DNA of 57,772 nucleotides from Aurantiochytrium sp. KH105 (GCA_003116975.1 BGKB01000248.1:1-57772), one strand, 5' to 3'. Positions 1 through 11,074 are shown, numbered from the stretch's first letter. The notes: generated by a model from the letters alone, not told the origin. Program-made: numbers and translations.

Positions 1-1769
1 GAGAGTATGCAAAGAATGCACAAAACGAAGCGGAAGCGTGAACGGCTTGAACACGATCTTCGCTACGCCCGCGAGGATGCCAATAACGGAGATACAGAAG
101 CTCGAGCTCGAATTCCTGGCCTCGAGCATGAGCTTGCTCAGATCGGGAGTGTTTACAAGCTCGACAGCGAGCTGCGCAAAGAGCGCGCACGGGTGTTGAA
201 GCATGCGGAAGAACATTTTTCTGAATTGATACAAAACCAAGATTGGCTCAAGAGCTTGCGCATACAAAAATAGCATTCCCCACGAGCTGTCCACGTTGGG
301 TCTCTGGCTGACGAACGCAAAGCGTGGAGATTTTGAGACTGTCGCGCAGCTTTCATCCAATTCTGGCAAATTTGTCCTACTTCCACGCGATCTAAATGGC
401 CATGAATCTGTGCTCAAATCCTTTCATCTCGCCAACGAAAAGCGGAGCAGTCGCTTTTACCATCAAGTAACAGTGCTTGCTCAGATACAATCAGCCTACA
501 TTGTGCGTATTTAGAGCGCCTCCATGCAGGATGCGCATCAGGGCTGCCCTTTTACAAGGGTGGCGACCTTGATGCCTGAATTCGAGACAACCCGTTTGCA
601 GACTTGGCGACGCGCAGGGGCATCGCCACCGGTCTTTTGTATGGTTTGCACGATTTGCACGCGCAAGGTTTTGTGCATTGCGACATCAAGCCAAAGAATA
701 TCTTCCTCGCACCAAGTCCTTCACCAGTGCTAGGGGACTTTGACGGCGTCCAGATGCACAACGTGACCATGACGCAGCCTTTGCAAACGACCAAGCAATA
801 CATGGCGCCCGAGCTGCTGCGCGACGAAGTTATTGACAAAGTTCAGTCTGCCATGGACATGTTATGTTCTCTGTGAGCGTGGTTCTCGCGAAGCTCTTCG
901 AGAACACAGAGACATCAGAAGCAACCAAGTCACTAATATCGTCTCTGCGGTCTGAAGATCCAAGTTAGCGGCCTATTACGCTCGAGGCCTTGCATCACGA
1001 GGCCTTTCAGGTCGAGCCTGTGAAGGAGGCCTCGTGTGCCATTTGCCTCGACATTTATCCCGCCGATGAGAGCGTCTCTTGCGCTGACGGTCACTTTACG
1101 TGCAAAGAGTGCTTGGGCCACTCAGCTCGTGCCGCGGCTCAGCCTGATGCACACGTGAATTTCTTGCGCGGTGGCAGCATGTGTTGTGTTGCGTCAGACT
1201 GCGAGCTCCTCATCAGAGGACATGCCATAGCAACTGCTGTCCCAGAAGACTTTGCGAATTGGCTCAACATCGTGCGCAAGCATTTTGAGGGAGACGCCGC
1301 AGCCGAGCAGGAGCGCCAGCTCTAGCTTCGTCACGATGCAGCCCTGCGTGAACATGGGCTGGATCCGACGACGCAGAAGCACCTTCACACAATTCAAGAT
1401 TCAGTCCTCGTCATGTCGTGCCCGCGCTGCTCGACAGCCTTTGCCGACTTTAACGGCTGCTGTGCCCTGTCATGCGGCGTTTGCCCGTGTCGTTTCTGCG
1501 CATGGTGTCTCCAGGATAAAGGCAATAACTCACAGGCTTGTCATCAGCACGTGGCGAGATGCGCACCAAAACCTGGTGGAAAAAATCACCCATTCTTTAG
1601 CGATTTCGCTGTCGTGCAGCAAGCATGGGCTCGACTTCGAGCACAGCGACTCCGTGAGTACATGGCAAATCGTATTCAGGATGCAGGCACACGTGCCATC
1701 GTCCAGGCCAAGCTACGTCCACTCCTTACGCCGGACGTTGTCGGCGAGAACTTTAGGTTCGACTGGTAA
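1..1769 (+). pseudogene. Broken 5' copy of the kinase-RBR gene (truncated by window edge)
   Basis: The translation matches the C-terminal half of the intact gene at 3923-9377 almost without gaps: the helical segment (7-270), kinase domain (about 300-1000) and cysteine-rich RBR-like module (about 1020-1769). The reading frame is broken many times. Stops lie at 271-273, 512-514, 874-876, 966-968 and 1323-1325, and the open frame shifts near 275-295, 545-600 and 866. The C-terminal zinc region (1413-1769) is still open and ends at the same place as the intact gene. The kinase keeps an HCDIKPKN catalytic loop, and the DFD triplet is retained. The left part lies outside the window, so it is unknown whether LRR exons are present. 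Seen directly: homology and lesions. Inferred: no full-length protein is made. Confidence 0.9.
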
Positions 1770-3922
1770 ATGTTGCGAGAATGTTTGAAACGCCCTTGCC
1801 CTGACCTGAAGTGCTCGCCGAGGCCCAAGACGTTGCGGCAGCCTTTTTTTGCGCCTTGCTTGCCAGTGCAGACCAGGTCGAATCTTCGGGTGACGCAAAG
1901 CGGTCTTTCTGACTTGCACGTCTCCACTGCAGCTCACCGTTCTCAGGCCCCCGCTTCTCTCCTGGCTCTCTTGCTCACGTCGCCGACACCCGCGCCTGCA
2001 GTCGCCGCCTTCGCGCCTTCGCTCGTCGTTGGGCTCATCGTCGTTGGCTCAATCCATCCACCTCCAAGCCGCTCCCTGCGGCAAGGCGCTGCGGCGAGAC
2101 CTGCCACGAGCGCACGTCCGCCTGAGCACATCGGGCTCTCAACGCCCTCTGTTAGGGCCCGCGCGCTGCCTGGGCGCGCCCCTTGCGTCTCCGCGCGACT
2201 TCGGGCATCATCTCTGCGTTGGCGGCGGCGATGAGACAAGAGAGACTCGCCAAGCCTTTGCCGATTGCGCCTGGCTGTTTGTTCATTTGCACGGACCAAT
2301 GATTCACTTTGCAGCGCGCGGATAAAACACTTGGCTGTTGTAGATCTTGGCACCCACATCGACGAGCTCGCAGCTGCAGCGCGGCAAGTTGGGCACCGAC
2401 GCCAAAGCCAGACGCGTGGCGCTCGAGGCAGTCTTGGTCCAAGAGAAAAATCAAGGGCGAATGTTTGTCACTGCTCGAAAAGACGTGCTCATCATTGCCG
2501 TAACCGTCATGCCTTTTATCCCATATAAGGAGGAAACAAAATGCTTGCGCACAATCAACTCACAGCTGGTCTCGCCCCAGTCTCTCGCCAAACGTCTTCT
2601 AATACCGCCGTATGGCACTAACCACCGTCCAAGCGACACTTCGCCGAGAGTAAGAATAAGAAGATGACGAAGATCTCCACTCGTCTGTCGAGCTCTTTGG
2701 CGGCCATGCAAGTTGCCCTTGCACGACCACATTTCTTCCTCCCCCTCCGCGCGAGCCCACTCGATTCGTCTCCGAATATCATCGTCCCGGCAGCCCCCAG
2801 GGCAGCGCGTCTCCTCCTCGCGCCCTGGGCCCCCAGCCAGCTAGCCTGACAGCCCCCAGGCCGCTTTGGCGCAGCTCGAGGCGGCCCTCGCGGCGCGTGC
2901 CGCAGCTTCGGACATCCCTTCTCCCTCCCCTTTCTCTCCTACTTCTCCCCTTTCCCTCCGCGCATTGCGGCGGCTCTTCCCTGCCCGCCACTGCCGCCTC
3001 GATTCCCAGAAAGAGGGTGTGCGCGCCCAAAAAAGGAGAACCCGGCCGCCGGCTCGCTCGATCGATCGGTCACCGAGGCAAGAAAGCTCGCAGTGCAGGG
3101 GGCCGACGCGAGGTCTCTTCGTGGCGCAGCAGCAGCGGAACACTCCATGCGCGCGTCGGCGCCAGCAGCGCAGCGCAGCGCCGCGCCTGCCAGCCCCTCT
3201 ACTCGGAACGCGACGGCCTTGCGCTCGTTCCTCCTGGCCTGGCCTGCTTCTTCGCAGACACGCCGCACGTGCTTCGGAGAATTTATGGTGCTTACGGAGA
3301 AACTTGGGTCTACGCAAGAGGCAATAGGTCCGGGGATCCTTGTTTTCCCGAGAGGGAAAGTTTCCCCGGTCGATCCTTGCGAGATCGCGATGCGAGCAGA
3401 ACGCGATCGATCACACGTTGGCGGGCTCGGCTCGAGGCAAACGCGCGCGCGCTCGTACGCGTCGCTCGTACGTGTGGCGCCCCCTCCCGCGCTCACTTCG
3501 CTGCGCGCCCTTCTTGCCTGCTCTCGACCCGCGCGGCGTACTGGGCGTTCGGCGACCAGCCGGACGGACGGACGCCGTCTTCGTCACATCTGACTGTTTG
3601 CCGGCTGCGCGCTTGCGTCGTCGACACCAAGCGCAAGACGCTCGTAGAGAAGCCGCGTTAAACGGACAACGCATCCGCCTTGCCCTCGTGCACGTGGCGC
3701 CAAGTTTCTCTGGCTGCGGCGCCGCTGCGGTCTCTCCTTTCGCTCGTCGCTTGATAGCGTCCTCGCTCTCGCCGCCAGATTGACGACGTCATCTCGGAGA
3801 AAGACGTGTCGACGTTGTATCAGCTGCAACCGTATACTGGTCTTTGCAGAATATTAGTTTGAAGTTGTGCTCTTCGTGAGAAGGCCGCGTTAGAAGCTAC
3901 AAGGTGCAACGAGGTCGAAACG
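1770..3922. other. Intergenic region, no convincing gene
   Basis: This is about 2.1 kb between the broken copy and the intact LRR-kinase gene. It is GC-rich from about 2.7 to 3.8 kb. Open frames overlap on all strands without domain signal or consistent coding character. A stretch near 2350-2530 on the plus strand looks mildly protein-like but has no recognisable motif and may be a relic. The promoter of the downstream gene should lie at the right end; I see no clear TATA box there. Confidence 0.5.
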
Positions 3923-6900
3923 ATGATTTTAAGAGGCGAGAATGCACTCCAAGAAGCAGTCGAGGCGATCGAAAACGGCGCGACAGAAATCGAGTACGTA
4001 TATGACAAATTTTGAGACATCCCAAAACAAGAGCTGACCACAAGTCACGTACGCACGCACACATGGGATGCGACGGAATGCAATCCTTGGGCGCGATGTC
4101 CTTCATCTTGGCGTCTCGTATTATGGCGAGCGCAGTCTTCTCGGCAACAATATCGGCGCAAAGGGCGCCGCTGCGCTGGCAAACGCACTCGCGAGCAATG
4201 AGTCGCTGCAGTTGCTATTGTAAGTCATCGCGACAAAGTGAAAGTGAGGCCAGAAGCCCAAGAAGAAAGCAACAAGAGCTGACCACAACTCACATACGCA
4301 CGCGCGCATGGGATGCGGCGGGATGCAACCCTTGGGCGCGATTTCGTTCATCTTGGCGTCTCATGTCATGACGAGCGCAGTCTTGGTGAAAACAATATCG
4401 GCGCAGAGGGCGTCCATGCGCTGGCGAACGCACTCGCGAACAATGAGTCGCTGCAGATGCTGGAGTAAGTCATTGCGACAAAGTGAAAGTGGGGCCAGAA
4501 GCCCAAGAAGAAAGCAACAAGAGCTGACCACAGCTCACATTCGCACGCACGCATGGGATGCGACGGATTGCAACTCTTGGCGCGATTTCGTTCATCTTGG
4601 CGTCTCATGTTATGACGAGCGCAGTCTTGGCGAGAACAAAATCGGCGCAGAGGGTGTCAAGGCGCTGGCGAACGCACTCGCAAGCAATGAGTCGCTGCAG
4701 ATACTATCGTAAGTCATTGCGGCAAAGTGAAAGTTAGGCCAGAAGCCCAAGAAGAAAGCAACAAGAGCTGACAACAACTCACGTACGCACGCACGCACCC
4801 ATGGATTGCGACGAAATACAAACCTTGGCGCGATTTCGTTCATCTTGGCGTCTCATGTTATGACGAGCGCAGTCTTGATAACAACAATATCGGCCACGAG
4901 GGCGCTACGGCGCTGGCGAACGCACTCGTAAAGAATGAGTCGCTGCAGTCACTAGGGTAAGTCATTGCGAGAAAGTGAAAGTGGGGCCAGAAGCCCAAGA
5001 AGCAAGCAATAAGAGCTGACCACAACTCACGCACTCACGCACGCATGGAATGCGACGGATTGCAATCCTTGGCGCGATTTCGTTCATCTTGGCGTCTCAT
5101 GTTATGACGAGCGCAGCCTTTTGAACAACAATATCGGCGCAGAGGGTGTCAAGGCGCTGGCGAACGCACTCGCAAGCAATGAGTCGCTGCAGACGCTGAA
5201 GTAAGTCATTGCAGCAAAGTGAACGTGCGGCCAGAAGCCCAAGAAGAAAGCAACAAGAGCTGACCACAACTCACGTACGCACGCACGCATGGATGCGGCG
5301 GAATGCAACCCTTGGCGCGATTTCGTTCATCTTGGCGTCTCATGTTATGACGAGCGCAGCCTTCATAAGAACAATATCGGCGACGAAGGCGCTACGGCGC
5401 TGGCGAACGCACTCGTAAAGAACGAGTCGCTGCAGACGCTAGAGTAAGTCATTGTGACAAAGTGAAAGTGGGGTTAGAAGCCCAAGAAGCAACAACAGCT
5501 AACCACAACTCGCGTACGCACGCACGCATGGGATGCGACGGATTGCAACTCTTGGCGCGATTTCGTCCATCTTGGCGTCTCATGTTATGACGAGCGCAGT
5601 CTTGGCGAGAACAAAATCGGCGCAAGGGGTGTCAAGGCGCTGGCGAACGCACTCGCAAGCAATGAGTCGCTGCAGACGCTATTGTAAGTCATTGCGACAA
5701 AGTGAAAGTGAGGCGAGAAGCCCAAGAAGAAAGCAACAAGAGCTGACCACAACTCACGTACGCACGCACTCACGGAATGCAACGGGATGCAACCCTTGGC
5801 GCGATTTCGTTCGTCTTGGCGTCTCGTGTTATGACGAGCGCAGCCTCTATAACAACAATATCGGCGCAGAGGGCGCCACGGCGCTTGCGAACACACTCGC
5901 GAACAATGAGTCGCTGCAGACGCTGAAGTAAGTCATTGCAGCAAAGTGAACGTGCGGCCAGAAGCCCAAAAAGCAACAAGAGCTGACCACATCTCACGTA
6001 CGCACGCATGCATGGAATGCGACGGATTGCAACCCTTGACACGATTTCGTTATCTCATGCTATGACGAGCGCAGTCTTGAATCTAATGACATCGGCCACG
6101 AGGGCGCTGCGGCGCTGGCGAACGCACTCGCAGAAAACAAAACATTGCAAACGCTCGAGTAAGTTCCAAAGAGGACCCACAACTCGCATCATTCCTACTT
6201 CTGACATTTTGAAATTACAGCATCGCCTACGACAATCCTGCTCTCGAAGCCGCTCTCGAACGCAATCAAACTCTGTACGAACAGAGTCAGACACCTCTTA
6301 TGCGGGCGTGCGAGAACGGGGACATTTTGGAGGCAGAAAAGTTGGTCGTTGGTGGGGCCCGAATTGACGCGCGGGACACTCTAGGCCAGACCGCGCTGTT
6401 TTACGTTTGCAAAGCCAAGGATGAGGACATTGCTCTCCTTCTAGCGAAACTTCTTTTCAAGCACAGCGCAGGTCTTTCGAGCGAGTACCTTGGGATAAGG
6501 AAGGCAATTGCGATTGCTCCTTTCAAGCATTACACGAAGCTGCCCGGCTTTCTCTCGTTTATACACTCGTTACCGTTAGCACAGTTTCACACCAACGCTT
6601 TGCGAATGATGGTGGTCACGCTTTTCGATCAGGGAATTCAAACGTTAAGAAAGGCTCGTGCTCTCACATCCGATCGTCTTGAAGAGCTGGGCATTTCAAA
6701 TGCGCAAGACCGCCGTGATTTTCTCCTAGCGTTTGCAGCTCCTGAACAGACGAGCAAGCTGGATGCACTAGCCCAAGAGGTCTCTCGTGCCCGGACAAAG
6801 CACGGGAATGAAAAACCTACTCTCCATCCGAGGCTGCTCGAGGTCTTTGCCGAGCAGCTCTCGCGCATGAACCCGGTCACATCTTTTGCGGACTTTGATA

Positions 6901-9377
6901 GACAGCACGCCATCCTCCGCGAAGAGGCGCATGAGCTGACTGCGCTCCAGGAGGCTGTCAAGACAGACTCGGAGAAAGTAGCTGAACGGGATGAAGCTCG
7001 ACGCGACCTTGTCACGGGTATCCGAAAGGCTTTGTCAGGGGGAATTGAAGGTCAGCTGGAGAAGCTCCAAGCCGATCCAGTGACAAAGGCTGCAGTAGAC
7101 TCCTGTCATTGTCTATGGGAGGAGATCCTGAACGGCCCTGTGGACGTTGACGGTGCTGTCGCACAGGTGACCTTTGAGCAGGTGCAGGAAGCAACACAAG
7201 CCGCAGTAGAGGCCTTAAACGCCTGGGAGACTCGACATGACACGAGCGCTGCGCGCAAGCACACCGAAGCGGCCATGGATGCTTTGGATGAGAGCACCAA
7301 GCGCCTTGGGATCCAGTCGACATACTTTATGACGCTGAGACATCCCGAGAGGACACATGAGTTAGCGAAAGAACTGGAAATGGTGCAGCAAGCATTCAAA
7401 GCAGAGCTCAACGCCTTGACGAGCGCCGACCCTATGGCAGACGCCCCGCTAGAAGATGTGCGACGAGCATTGGCCAGCATCATCTCATTCTACACCCGCT
7501 CAGTTACGAACGAGATCTCGCGTTTGCAGACAAGCGTCAATGAGCTGACGACCTTGCTCTCGCTTCACGTTCCGGGACTGACTGCACCGAGTACCTCGCG
7601 TGTGGCGGACATCATGCAAAACCTTCGCCAAAGTAGACGGAGGCGAGAGCGATTGGAGCATGATCTTCGCTACGCTCGCGAGGACGCCAACGACGGAGAT
7701 TCGGAAGCTCAAGCGCGGATCCCCGGCCTCGAGCAAGAGCTCGCTCAGATCGGGAGTGTTTACAAGCTGGACAGCGAGCTGCGACAAGAGCGCGCACGGG
7801 TGCTAAGGCATGCGGAGGAACATTACCCTGAGTTGCTTTGCGATCAAGAGTGGATCAGGGGCCTGGGCATAGAAGCTAGCGTGCCTCGGGAGCTGTCTAC
7901 GCTGGGTCTTTGGCTGACGAATGCCAAGCGCGGAGACTTTGAGATTGTCGAAGAGCTTGCGTCCAAGCCTGGGAAATCTGTCTTCAAAGTTCGCGATCCC
8001 GACGGTAGAGTTCTTGTGCTCAAGTCCTTTCATCTCGCCAACGACGAGTGGAGCAGTCGCTTCTATCGCCAGGTCGCAGTTCTCGCTCAGTTAAACTCGG
8101 CCTACATTGTGCGCATCCAAGGCGTATTCATGCAAGATGCGCATCATGGTTGCATTTTGTTGCCCTATTACTCAGGCGGCGACCTTGCTGCCTGGATCCG
8201 CGACAACCCGCATGCAGACTTGGCAACGCGCAGGCGCATCGCCACTGGTCTTCTATCCGGCCTTCACGATTTGCACTCGCAAGGCTTTGTGCACTGCGAC
8301 GTCAAGCCAGAAAACGTCTTTCTCGCACCAGGCTTGTCACCTGTTCTTGGCGACTTTGATGGTGTTCAAATGCATAACGTGACCATGACTCAGCCTATGC
8401 AAGCCACCTTCAGATATATGGCCCCTGAGCTCCGCAGCGGAAATGTCAACAAGGTAGAGTCTGCTGTAGATCTCTACTCCGCGGGTATGGTCCTCGCAGA
8501 CCTCTACAAGGACCTCGAAACACCCGAGGCAATTCGCTCGCTTATTTCATCTCTGCAGTCTTCGGATCCAAAACAGCGACCTACGGCGCTACAAGCCATG
8601 CGTCACGAGGCCTTTCAAGTCGAGCCAGTGAAGGCGGCCTCGTGCGCCATTTGTCTCGACATTTACCCCGCCGAAGAGGGCGTCTCTTGCGCCGACGGCC
8701 ACTTCACATGCAAAGAGTGCCTGAGCATGTCCGTACGCGCTGCTGCTCAGGCTCAGTCGCACGTCAAGGTGCTCCGGGATGGAAGCATGTGCTGTGTCAC
8801 GCCAAACTGTGATCTTGTTATCCTTGGACGTTCCATTGCAGCCGCAGTTCCAGACGAGGACTTTGCAGCTTTGCTCAACATCGTGCGCACACATTTTGAG
8901 CGAGACGCCGCAGCCGAACAAGAGCGCCAGCTCCGAGATCGTGTCGATGCAGCGCTCCGCGAACATGGGCTGGACCCGACAACGCAAAATCACATTCGTA
9001 CCATCCAGAATGAGGTCCTCGCCATGTCGTGCCCGCGTTGCTCAACAGTCTTTGCTGACTTTGACGGCTGCTGCGCTCTGTCATGTGCCGCTTGCCCATG
9101 CTATTTTTGCGCATGGTGCTTGCAGGACACAGGTGATGACACAGATGCTTGCCATCGTCACGTGGCGAGATGCGCATCAAAACCTGCTGGAGAAAAGGAC
9201 CCATTCTTTAGCGATTTCGCTGTCGTGCAGCGAGCATGGGCTCGGCTTCGAGCGCTGCGTCTTCGTCGCTACATGGCAGAGAAAGTGGGAGACCGGGGCC
9301 TACGCGCGAACGTCCAGCAGAGACTGCTCCCTCTCCTCACGCCGGATATTGTCGGCGACAACTTTAGGTTTGAATGA
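3923..9377 (+). CDS. LRR-ankyrin-kinase-RBR fusion protein, 11 exons, 1327 aa
   Basis: My gene model is join(3923..3993, 4136..4219, 4381..4464, 4625..4708, 4873..4956, 5117..5200, 5360..5443, 5600..5683, 5844..5927, 6075..6158, 6221..9377). All introns are GT-AG and phase 2, and the total (3984 nt) is an exact codon multiple. Residues 25-276 are nine 28-residue LRRs of ribonuclease-inhibitor type (NNIGAEGA.ALANAL..NESLQ.L). An ankyrin-like segment follows (about 295-360), then a possible SAM-like helix bundle (about 403-453) and a long charged helical region (to about 840). The kinase (about 850-1065) has a VLK lysine near 874, HCDVKPEN near 967, DFD near 986 and APE. The C-terminal RBR-like region (about 1083-1266) contains CAICLD and a CPRC...CCALSC...CAWCL cluster. 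An intracellular sensor or ubiquitin-ligase role is inferred. The start codon in exon 1 is the least certain part; an in-frame stop lies just upstream. Confidence 0.82.
4136..6158 (+). repeat. Tandem exon-intron array: nine 84-nt LRR exons with near-identical introns
   Basis: Nine exons of exactly 84 nt recur every 240-250 bases. Each begins one base into a codon and ends two bases into another (phase 2-2), so each encodes one complete 28-residue LRR. Eight of the donor sites read GTAAGT followed by CAT or a close variant. The introns between LRR exons (147-164 nt) share almost their whole sequence, including an acceptor region ending TATGACGAGCGCAG. LRR exons 3/5/7 (IGAEGVKALANALASNESLQ type) and 4/6 (ATALANALVKNESLQ type) alternate, which points to a two-exon (about 490 bp) higher-order unit. 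The intron before the last exon (6159-6220, 62 nt) is unrelated to the others and marks the end of the array. Confidence 0.9.
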
Positions 9378-9427
9378 GAGATGCCGGGAATACAATCAGA
9401 TTGATTTCTTTTGTTAATGGGTCACAT

Positions 9428-9620
9428 TCTCATGCCCACGCTGTTTGACAATTTTTGCTTATTTTGACGGCTGCTGGGATTTCAATAAGCATGGACTCGA
9501 CTTCAAACACAGTGTCTTCGTCGTGACATGACTGACTGTGAGAAAATCGTCGAAGACACAGGCATTCGTACAACCATTGAGAACAAAGCGCGCCCATTTC
9601 CAGCGCCGACGAAAACGCTA
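9428..9620 (+). pseudogene. Relic of the RBR 3' end (third family copy)
   Basis: About 50 bases after the stop of the intact gene, bases 9428-9475 encode SCPRC.T.FA.FDGCW, matching the CPRC zinc motif of the family. After the equivalent of a roughly 130-nt deletion, 9485-9620 aligns with the family's final segment: an AWARLR-like stretch, then an ARPFPAPT stretch equivalent to the family's RPLLTPD. Stops and a frame change separate the two parts. This is a decayed fragment of a third copy lying in tandem and in the same orientation. Seen directly: motif order. Inferred: origin by tandem duplication. Confidence 0.65.
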
Positions 9621-10075
9621 AACCAGAACGGAATTTTGCTCCATTTGCTGCCTTTTCGTCGCAATAATGCGTCTTCCTCTTTCCTTTCATCTGCAGGTCT
9701 GCAAGGCTGATGTCTGAAGTGCGTTTCTGAAGTGCGTTTTCAGCACTGATTTATTACTCGGGGGGCCTTGCCTGCAACATCAGCATCAAATGATCTTTCG
9801 AGCTCGGGCACCCTTCAGACTCAAGGCATTGTGACACACGGCGCGAAGCCATCATTTCCTCCAAAATGCTTTACATGAGATACCTAAATCAAGTCGTGGA
9901 GCCATGTAGCGATACAAATTGAAAAGTGGCTGAATCTATCCAGAGATGAATGCTCGTCCCCCTCGTCCCTCCCAAAAGTCATGTTTTTTTTTTCCCCACA
10001 TTTATTCTTGCTATGTCACAGAGCGTATAGTGCTACTTCTACTTCATGCAAGGTCATGCAAAAAGTCCTGCATTA
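9621..10075. other. Convergent intergenic region, nothing recognised
   Basis: This is AT-richer DNA between the RBR relic (+) and the secreted cysteine-rich gene (-). It contains a T-run near 9985 and no coding signal that I can support. It probably holds the 3' UTR of the minus-strand gene. Confidence 0.4.
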
Positions 10076-11074
10076 TCACGGGCAGACCTTGCTCTGCACA
10101 CATTTGACCGTGTTAGCTCCGGTTGAGATTGTCTTGACGCTCACAACACAGAGAGGATTTTTCGTTTTAGGAAGCTGGCACTCGCAGTCCTCAAATTGGT
10201 TGAGACACGTCTTGGATGCACTTTCGGACCGTCGAATCGAATTCTTGGGGCACTTCTTGACGCATTTTGTCGACGTCTGAGATGCTTGGCTAGATGTCGT
10301 TGTGCATGGAGTCTTCACCTGCTCGCAAAGCATTGTATTCGTGCCCGTGGGCACCGCCGAGACGCTACCGCTGCAAAACCCATTGCCTAGCGTCGGAAGA
10401 ACGCACGTGCAGTCGGTCTGCTGATTGAGACATGTTTTGTTGACAGCGGTCGTCTTTAGCGTCGAGTTGGCCGGGCAAAGGGACAAACATTCCTCCTCGC
10501 CAGCCGTCGATGAGGGTTCACTAGCGCTGTCACTGCCGCTGCAGGGCGTCAACTCCTGCTCACAGCGCATTGTGTTGACGCCAGTGGGCACTGAATTGAC
10601 ACTGCCGCTGCAGTAGCCATTGCCGAGCGTTGGCAGCGAGCAGGTACAGTCTGTCTGCTGATTGAGGCACGACTTGTCGGCAGCAGCGGCCTTGCGCGTC
10701 GCGTTGCCCGGGCATGTTGAAATGCATTCCTGCTCTCCGGCGGTGGATGGCGTGTTTGAAGTGCTGCTCTCCGAGCCGCTGCACTGCGTCAGCTCTTGCA
10801 CACACTTGGCCGAGTATGCGCCAGTCTGAACGGTTGTTACCTTGCCACTGCAGTAGCCATTGCCCAGCGTCGGCAAACTGCATTTGCAGTCGACATACTG
10901 CGTAAGGCATTCCTTTTCTGCTGCTTCGGGGCGAAGCACTGCGTTTTCCGGGCACGTCGTCAAGCATGTCGTCGACGCGAGTCCGCGCATGCTCAGCGCC
11001 TCAACTCGGGGCATGCCGAGCGAGATGCTGGCGGCAATCACCGCGACAAGAACCAAGGTCGGGGCCCGCGTCAT
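10076..11074 (-). CDS. Secreted protein with four 8-cysteine repeats, 332 aa
   Basis: The first about 26 residues form a classic signal peptide: a basic start, a VLVAVIAASISLG hydrophobic core and a VEA-type cleavage site. The mature chain is four tandem repeats of 75-80 residues beginning at Cys37, Cys117, Cys196 and Cys271. Each has eight cysteines spaced as in the first repeat (37, 41, 56, 63, 65, 75, 91, 98). A shared core reads CSLPTLGNGYCSG, and Ser/Thr-rich linkers separate the repeats. Several N-glycosylation sequons (NAT, NST, NKT) occur. The fourth repeat is the most diverged. There is no membrane anchor after the signal peptide. I do not recognise the family. Four likely disulfides per repeat suit a secreted wall-associated, adhesive or inhibitor-like protein, but no function can be read from sequence. 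It appears to be a single exon. Confidence 0.88.
   Translation of the reverse strand: MTRAPTLVLVAVIAASISLGMPRVEALSMRGLASTTCLTTCPENAVLRPEAAEKECLTQYVDCKCSLPTLGNGYCSGKVTTVQTGAYSAKCVQELTQCSGSESSTSNTPSTAGEQECISTCPGNATRKAAAADKSCLNQQTDCTCSLPTLGNGYCSGSVNSVPTGVNTMRCEQELTPCSGSDSASEPSSTAGEEECLSLCPANSTLKTTAVNKTCLNQQTDCTCVLPTLGNGFCSGSVSAVPTGTNTMLCEQVKTPCTTTSSQASQTSTKCVKKCPKNSIRRSESASKTCLNQFEDCECQLPKTKNPLCVVSVKTISTGANTVKCVQSKVCP

Noticed and set aside
2347..2667. Possible small plus-strand protein
   Set aside because: Part of it looks protein-like, but there is no homologous motif, splice support or conserved end. It is left as a possible relic in the intergenic entry.
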